Source: Leucaena leucocephala (lineage: Eukaryota; Streptophyta; Magnoliopsida; Fabales; Fabaceae). From it: a DNA stretch of 64,000 nucleotides. Position numbers and translations under genes: made by a program. Positions 57,640 to 64,000 of this stretch are shown in pieces. The stretch lies in the NCBI GenBank assembly GCA_037074615.1, contig CM073527.1, positions 29,599,522-29,663,521 of the forward strand, in the 5' to 3' direction. The notes below the pieces were generated by a model, which was given only the letters and a program-made list of their open reading frames with translations, was not told where the DNA came from and searched no databases. Position 1 is the first letter of the stretch; every line of letters begins with the position of its first letter.

Positions 57640-59012
57640 ATAGAGTTTAGGGTTACGGGTTTAACTTTAGGGGTTGAGGTTAGAGGGTTTATGTTTGGAA
57701 TTGGGGGTCAAGGGGTTAAGTTTAGGGGTTGGGGGTTTAAGGTTCAGGGTTCAAGGTTCAGGGTTCAGGGTTCACGGGTCGGGGTTCAGGGGTCAGGGTT
57801 CAGGGGTGTAGGGTTCAGGGTTTAGGGTCTAAGGTTTAGAGTCTAGGGTGTAGGGTTTAGGGTCTAAAGTTTAGGGTTAGATTTTCAGGTTTAGGGGTTA
57901 GGGGTTAGGGTGATTTTAGGGTTTAGGGCCTAGGATTTAGGGTTTAGGGGCTAGGGTTTAAGGTTTAGGGTGTAGGGTGTAGGGTTTAGGGTGTAGAGTG
58001 TAGGGTGTAGGGTTTAGGGTTTAGGGCTTAGGGCTTAGGGCTCAGGGTTTGGGGTTTCAGGGTTCTGGGGTCTAGGTTCTGGGGTCTAGGGTCAGGGTCT
58101 ACGGTTAGGGGTTTAGGGGTTAGGGGTTTAGGGGTTAGGGGTTTAGGGGTTAGGGTTTAGGGTTTTTGGTTTAGGTTTCGGGGTTTGGGTTTCGGGGTTT
58201 GGGTTTCAGGGTTTCAGGGTTTCGGGTTCGGGGTTCGGGGTCGGGGTTCGGGGTCAGGGTTTAGGGTTTAGGGGTTAGGGTTTAGGGTTTCGGGTTTAGG
58301 GGTTCGGGGTTAGGGTTTAGGGGTTAGGGCTTAGGGCTTTGGGCTTGGGGGTTGGGGGTTGGGGGTTAGGGGTTGGGGGTTGGGGGTTGGGGGTTGGGGG
58401 TTGGGGTGGTTTAGGGTTTAGGGTTTAGGGTTTGGGGTTTAGGGGTTTAGGGTTTAGGGTTTGGGGTTTAGGGGTTAGGGGTTAGGGGTTAGGGGTTGGG
58501 GTTTAGGGGTTGGGGTTTAGGGGTTGGGGTTTTGGGGTTTGGGGTTTGGTGTTTAGGGGGGTTTGGGGTTTAGGGGGGTTTGGGGTTAGGGTTTAGGGTT
58601 TAGGGTTTAGGGAGTAGGGTTTAGGGTGTAGGGTTTAGGGTGTAGGGTTTAGGGGTTTGGGTTAGGGGTTTAGGGTTAGGGGTTTGGGTTAGGTGGTTCA
58701 GGGTTCAGGGTTCAGGGTTCAGGGTTCAGGGTTCAGGGTTCAGGGTTCAGGGTTCAGGGTTCAGGGTTCAGGGTTCAGGGTTCAGGGTTCAGGGTTCAGG
58801 GTTCAGGGTTCAGGGTTCAGGGTTCAGGGGTCAGGGGTCAGGGGTCAGGGGTCAGGGGTCAGGGGTCAGGGTCTAGGGGTCAGGGTCTAGGGTCTAGGGT
58901 CTAGGGTCTAGGGTCTAGGGTCTAGGGTCTAGGGTCTAGGGTCTAGGGTCTAGGGGCTAGGGTCTAGGGGCTAGGGGCTAGGGGCTAGGGGTTAGGGGCT
59001 TAGGGTTTAGGG
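57640..59012 (+). repeat. Degenerate telomere-type repeat mosaic
   Basis: G-rich strand on plus. Mixed TTTAGGG, TTTAGGGG, TTCAGGG, TGTAGGG, TTTCGGG and similar units, becoming block-like towards the right: TTGGGGG units at about 58346-58406, TTCAGGG (about 19 units) at about 58692-58828, TCAGGGG (about 6) to about 58870, TCTAGGG (about 11) to about 58955, then GCTAGGG-type units. The unit length stays near 7. The short open frames here are translations of the repeat, not genes. Confidence 0.95.
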
Positions 59013-62000
59013 TTCAGGGTTCAGGGTTCAGGGTTCAGGGTTCAGGGTTCAGGGTTCAGGGTTCAGGGTTCAGGGTTCAGGGTTCAGGGTTCAGGGTTCA
59101 GGGTTCAGGGTTCAGGGTTCAGGGTTCAGGGTTCAGGGTTCAGGGTTCAGGGTTCAGGGTTCAGGGTTCAGGGTTCAGGGTTCAGGGTTCAGGGTTCAGG
59201 GTTCAGGGTTCAGGGTTCAGGGTTCAGGGTTCAGGTTCAGGGTTCAGGGTTCAGGGTTCAGGGTTCAGGGTTCAGGGTTCAGGGTTCAGGGTTCAGGGTT
59301 CAGGGTTCAGGGTTCAGGGTTCAGGGTTCAGGGTTCAGGGTTCAGGGTTCAGGGTTCAGGGTTCAGGGTTCAGGGTTCAGGGTTCAGGGTTCAGGGTTCA
59401 GGGTTCAGGGTTCAGGGTTCAGGGTTCAGGGTTCAGGGTTCAGGGTTCAGGGTTCAGGGTTCAGGGTTCAGGGTTCAGGGTTCAGGGTTCAGGGTTCAGG
59501 GTTCAGGGTTCAGGGTTCAGGGTTCAGGGTTCAGGGTTCAGGGTTCAGGGTTCAGGGTTCAGGGTTCAGGGTTCAGGGTTCAGGGTTCAGGGTTCAGGGT
59601 TCAGGGTTCAGGGTTCAGGGTTCAGGGTTCAGGGTTCAGGGTTCAGGGTTCAGGGTTCAGGGTTCAGGGTTCAGGGTTCAGGGTTCAGGGTTCAGGGTTC
59701 AGGGTTCAGGGTTCAGGGTTCAGGGTTCAGGGTTCAGGGTTCAGGGTTCAGGGTTCAGGGTTCAGGGTTCAGGGTTCAGGGTTCAGGGTTCAGGGTTCAG
59801 GGTTCAGGGTTCAGGGTTCAGGGTTCAGGGTTCAGGGTTCAGGGTTCAGGGTTCAGGGTTCAGGGTTCAGGGTTCAGGGTTCAGGGTTCAGGGTTCAGGG
59901 TTCAGGGTTCAGGGTTCAGGGTTCAGGGTTCAGGGTTCAGGGTTCAGGGTTCAGGGTTCAGGGTTCAGGGTTCAGGGTTCAGGGTTCAGGGTTCAGGGTT
60001 CAGGGTTCAGGGTTCAGGGTTCAGGGTTCAGGGTTCAGGGTTCAGGGTTCAGGGTTCAGGGTTCAGGGTTCAGGGTTCAGGGTTCAGGGTTCAGGGTTCA
60101 GGGTTCAGGGTTCAGGGTTCAGGGTTCAGGGTTCAGGGTTCAGGGTTCAGGGTTCAGGGTTCAGGGTTCAGGGTTCAGGGTTCAGGGTTCAGGGTTCAGG
60201 GTTCAGGGTTCAGGGTTCAGGGTTCAGGGTTCAGGGTTCAGGGTTCAGGGTTCAGGGTTCAGGGTTCAGGGTTCAGGGTTCAGGGTTCAGGGTTCAGGGT
60301 TCAGGGTTCAGGGTTCAGGGTTCAGGGTTCAGGGTTCAGGGTTCAGGGTTCAGGGTTCAGGGTTCAGGGTTCAGGGTTCAGGGTTCAGGGTTCAGGGTTC
60401 AGGGTTCAGGGTTCAGGGTTCAGGGTTCAGGGTTCAGGGTTCAGGGTTCAGGGTTCAGGGTTCAGGGTTCAGGGTTCAGGGTTCAGGGTTCAGGTTCAGG
60501 GTTCAGGGTTCAGGGTTCAGGGTTCAGGGTTCAGGGTTCAGGGTTCAGGGTTCAGGGTTCAGGGTTCAGGGTTCAGGGTTCAGGGTTCAGGGTTCAGGGT
60601 TCAGGGTTCAGGGTTCAGGGTTCAGGGTTCAGGGTTCAGGGTTCAGGGTTCAGGGTTCAGGGTTCAGGGTTCAGGGTTCAGGGTTCAGGGTTCAGGGTTC
60701 AGGGTTCAGGGTTCAGGGTTCAGGGTTCAGGGTTCAGGGTTCAGGGTTCAGGGTTCAGGGTTCAGGGTTCAGGGTTCAGGGTTCAGGGTTCAGGGTTCAG
60801 GGGTTCAGGGTTCAGGGTTCAGGGTTCAGGGTTCAGGGTTCAGGGTTCAGGGTTCAGGGTTCAGGGTTCAGGGTTCAGGGTTCAGGGTTCAGGGTTCAGG
60901 GTTCAGGGTTCAGGGTTCAGGGTTCAGGGTTCAGGGTTCAGGGTTCAGGGTTCAGGGTTCAGGGTTCAGGGTTCAGGGTTCAGGGTTCAGGGTTCAGGGT
61001 TCAGGGTTCAGGGTTCAGGGTTCAGGGTTCAGGGTTCAGGGTTCAGGGTTCAGGGTTCAGGGTTCAGGGTTCAGGGTTCAGGGTTCAGGGTTCAGGGTTC
61101 AGGGTTCAGGGTTCAGGGTTCAGGGTTCAGGGTTCAGGGTTCAGGGTTCAGGGTTCAGGGTTCAGGGTTCAGGGTTCAGGGTTCAGGGTTCAGGGTTCAG
61201 GGTTCAGGGTTCAGGGTTCAGGGTTCAGGGTTCAGGGTTCAGGGTTCAGGGTTCAGGGTTCAGGGTTCAGGGTTCAGGGTTCAGGTTCAGGGTTCAGGGT
61301 TCAGGGTTCAGGGTTCAGGGTTCAGGGTTCAGGGTTCAGGGTTCAGGGTTCAGGGTTCAGGGTTCAGGGTTCAGGGTTCAGGGTTCAGGGTTCAGGGTTC
61401 AGGGTTCAGGGTTCAGGGTTCAGGGTTCAGGGTTCAGGGTTCAGGGTTCAGGGTTCAGGGTTCAGGGTTCAGGGTTCAGGGTTCAGGGTTCAGGGTTCAG
61501 GGTTCAGGGTTCAGGGTTCAGGGTTCAGGGTTCAGGGTTCAGGGTTCAGGGTTCAGGGTTCAGGGTTCAGGGTTCAGGGTTCAGGGTTCAGGGTTCAGGG
61601 TTCAGGGTTCAGGGTTCAGGGTTCAGGGTTCAGGGTTCAGGGTTCAGGGTTCAGGGTTCAGGGTTCAGGGTTCAGGGTTCAGGGTTCAGGGTTCAGGGTT
61701 CAGGGTTCAGGGTTCAGGGTTCAGGGTTCAGGGTTCAGGGTTCAGGGTTCAGGGTTCAGGGTTCAGGGTTCAGGGTTCAGGGTTCAGGGTTCAGGGTTCA
61801 GGGTTCAGGGTTCAGGGTTCAGGGTTCAGGGTTCAGGGTTCAGGGTTCAGGGTTCAGGGTTCAGGGTTCAGGGTTCAGGGTTCAGGGTTCAGGGTTCAGG
61901 GTTCAGGGTTCAGGGTTCAGGGTTCAGGGTTCAGGGTTCAGGGTTCAGGGTTCAGGGTTCAGGGTTCAGGGTTCAGGGTTCAGGGTTCAGGGTTCAGGGT

Positions 62001-63848
62001 TCAGGGGTTCAGGGTTCAGGGTTCAGGGTTCAGGGTTCAGGGTTCAGGGTTCAGGGTTCAGGGTTCAGGGTTCAGGGTTCAGGGTTCAGGGTTCAGGGTT
62101 CAGGGTTCAGGGTTCAGGGTTCAGGGTTCAGGGTTCAGGGTTCAGGGTTCAGGGTTCAGGGTTCAGGGTTCAGGGTTCAGGGTTCAGGGTTCAGGGTTCA
62201 GGGTTCAGGGTTCAGGGTTCAGGGTTCAGGGTTCAGGGTTCAGGGTTCAGGGTTCAGGGTTCAGGGTTCAGGGTTCAGGGTTCAGGGTTCAGGGTTCAGG
62301 GTTCAGGGTTCAGGGTTCAGGGTTCAGGGTTCAGGGTTCAGGGTTCAGGGTTCAGGGTTCAGGGTTCAGGGTTCAGGGTTCAGGGTTCAGGGTTCAGGGT
62401 TCAGGGTTCAGGGTTCAGGGTTCAGGGTTCAGGGTTCAGGGTTCAGGGTTCAGGGTTCAGGGTTCAGGGTTCAGGGTTCAGGGTTCAGGGTTCAGGGTTC
62501 AGGGTTCAGGGTTCAGGGTTCAGGGTTCAGGGTTCAGGGTTCAGGGTTCAGGGTTCAGGGTTCAGGGTTCAGGGTTCAGGGTTCAGGGTTCAGGGTTCAG
62601 GGTTCAGGGTTCAGGGTTCAGGGTTCAGGGTTCAGGGTTCAGGGTTCAGGGTTCAGGGTTCAGGGTTCAGGGTTCAGGGTTCAGGGTTCAGGGTTCAGGG
62701 TTCAGGGTTCAGGGTTCAGGGTTCAGGGTTCAGGGTTCAGGGTTCAGGGTTCAGGGTTCAGGGTTCAGGGTTCAGGGTTCAGGGTTCAGGGTTCAGGGTT
62801 CAGGGTTCAGGGTTCAGGGTTCAGGGTTCAGGGTTCAGGGTTCAGGGTTCAGGGTTCAGGGTTCAGGGTTCAGGGTTCAGGGTTCAGGGTTCAGGGTTCA
62901 GGGTTCAGGGTTCAGGGTTCAGGGTTCAGGGTTCAGGGTTCAGGGTTCAGGGTTCAGGGTTCAGGGTTCAGGGTTCAGGGTTCAGGGTTCAGGGTTCAGG
63001 GTTCAGGGTTCAGGGTTCAGGGTTCAGGGTTCAGGGTTCAGGGTTCAGGGTTCAGGGTTCAGGGGTTCAGGGTTCAGGTTCAGGGTTCAGGGTTCAGGGT
63101 TCAGGGTTCAGGGTTCAGGGTTCAGGGTTCAGGGTTCAGGGTTCAGGGTTCAGGGTTCAGGGTTCAGGGTTCAGGGTTCAGGGTTCAGGGTTCAGGGTTC
63201 AGGGTTCAGGGTTCAGGGTTCAGGGTTCAGGGTTCAGGGTTCAGGGTTCAGGGTTCAGGGTTCAGGGTTCAGGGTTCAGGGTTCAGGGTTCAGGGTTCAG
63301 GGTTCAGGGTTCAGGGTTCAGGGTTCAGGGTTCAGGGTTCAGGGTTCAGGGTTCAGGGTTCAGGGTTCAGGGTTCAGGGTTCAGGGTTCAGGGTTCAGGG
63401 TTCAGGGTTCAGGGTTCAGGGTTCAGGGTTCAGGGTTCAGGGTTCAGGGTTCAGGGTTCAGGGTTCAGGGTTCAGGGTTCAGGGTTCAGGGTTCAGGGTT
63501 CAGGGTTCAGGGTTCAGGGTTCAGGGTTCAGGGTTCAGGGTTCAGGGTTCAGGGTTCAGGGTTCAGGGTTCAGGGTTCAGGGTTCAGGGTTCAGGGTTCA
63601 GGGTTCAGGGTTCAGGGTTCAGGGTTCAGGGTTCAGGGTTCAGGGTTCAGGGTTCAGGGTTCAGGGTTCAGGGTTCAGGGTTCAGGGTTCAGGGTTCAGG
63701 GTTCAGGGTTCAGGGTTCAGGGTTCAGGGTTCAGGGTTCAGGGTTCAGGGTTCAGGGTTCAGGGTTCAGGGTTCAGGGTTCAGGGTTCAGGGTTCAGGGT
63801 TCAGGGTTCAGGGTTCAGGGTTCAGGGTTCAGGGTTCAGGGTTCAGGG
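59013..63848 (+). repeat. Homogeneous TTCAGGG telomere-type array, about 691 units
   Basis: 4,836 bp of head-to-tail TTCAGGG. The only departures I found are four 6-base units (TTCAGG at about 59230, 60489, 61280 and 63073) and three 8-base units (TTCAGGGG at about 60796, 62000 and 63058). With these the length equals 691 units exactly. No substitution was seen. It differs from the standard plant telomere unit TTTAGGG by one T-to-C change. Confidence 0.97.
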
Positions 63849-63982
63849 TTGAGGGTTTAGGGTTTAGGGTTTAGGGTTTAGGGTTTAGGGTTTAGGGTTT
63901 AGGGTTTAGGGTTTAGGGTTTAGGGTTTAGGGTTTAGGGTTTAGGGTTTAGGGTTTAGGGTTTTAGGGTTTAGGGTTTAGGG
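63849..63982 (+). repeat. Canonical plant telomere repeats TTTAGGG
   Basis: One TTGAGGG transition unit (63849-63855), then 15 TTTAGGG, one TTTTAGGG (63961-63968) and two TTTAGGG. The G-strand runs 5' to 3' towards the right edge, the direction expected if the chromosome end lies to the right. Confidence 0.96.
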
Positions 63983-64000
63983 TACTCTGAGATAGCGCGT
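63983..64000. other. Non-telomeric tail at the window edge
   Basis: Eighteen bases (TACTCTGAGATAGCGCGT) with no relation to the repeat follow the last TTTAGGG unit. Either the array is interstitial or subtelomeric, or this is an assembly join; too short to identify. Confidence 0.8.

Noticed and set aside
57628..58890. Open reading frames made of repeated VQGSGFR-type heptapeptides
   Set aside because: They are translations of a 7-base repeat, which stays open in three frames by chance; no gene structure.

Overview
The window is nuclear DNA from a flowering plant, most likely a eudicot. Its genes have many small GT–AG exons in AT-rich introns and encode plant-typical proteins (calreticulin-3, a RABA5-type Rab, a CAF-1 large subunit of the FAS1 kind, an NADPH 2-alkenal reductase). 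LTR retrotransposons and AT-rich MITE-like elements fill the space between them, and the right end is about 6.3 kb of telomere-type repeats. I could not determine the species.

Layout: (1) 170-4381, minus: a calreticulin-3 (CRT3)-like gene broken by frameshifts, stops and a lost splice donor. (2) 4614-11442, plus: a young Ty1/copia element with 463/471 bp LTRs and a 5-bp target duplication, inserted just upstream of the CRT3 relic. (3) 14040-30414, plus: a DHRS7-like short-chain dehydrogenase/reductase of 12 coding exons (325 aa). Its fifth intron is 9.5 kb long and holds a decayed minus-strand copia element, itself interrupted by a rearranged Ty3/gypsy element. (4) 33530-36192, plus: an NADP-dependent 2-alkenal reductase of five exons (342 aa). 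(5) 37640-40691, minus: a RABA5a-like Rab GTPase of two exons (224 aa). (6) 48388-48951, plus: a single-exon four-helix membrane protein of unknown function (187 aa). (7) 49743-55596, minus: an apparently intact FAS1 gene of 12 exons (802 aa), with two E2F-type motifs upstream. (8) From about 57640 to 63982: telomere-type repeats with the G-rich strand on plus. A degenerate mosaic comes first, then 4.8 kb of almost pure TTCAGGG, then 18 units of (mostly) canonical TTTAGGG, then 18 bases of ordinary sequence at the window edge.

The four exon-split intact genes were reconstructed by eye from splice sites, reading phase and family similarity. In each, exon lengths sum to a whole number of codons, which supports the models. 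No operon-like cooperation is expected. The most notable juxtaposition is a CAF-1 gene, a factor needed for telomere and rDNA stability in Arabidopsis, lying about 2 kb from a large array of an unusual telomere-type repeat.
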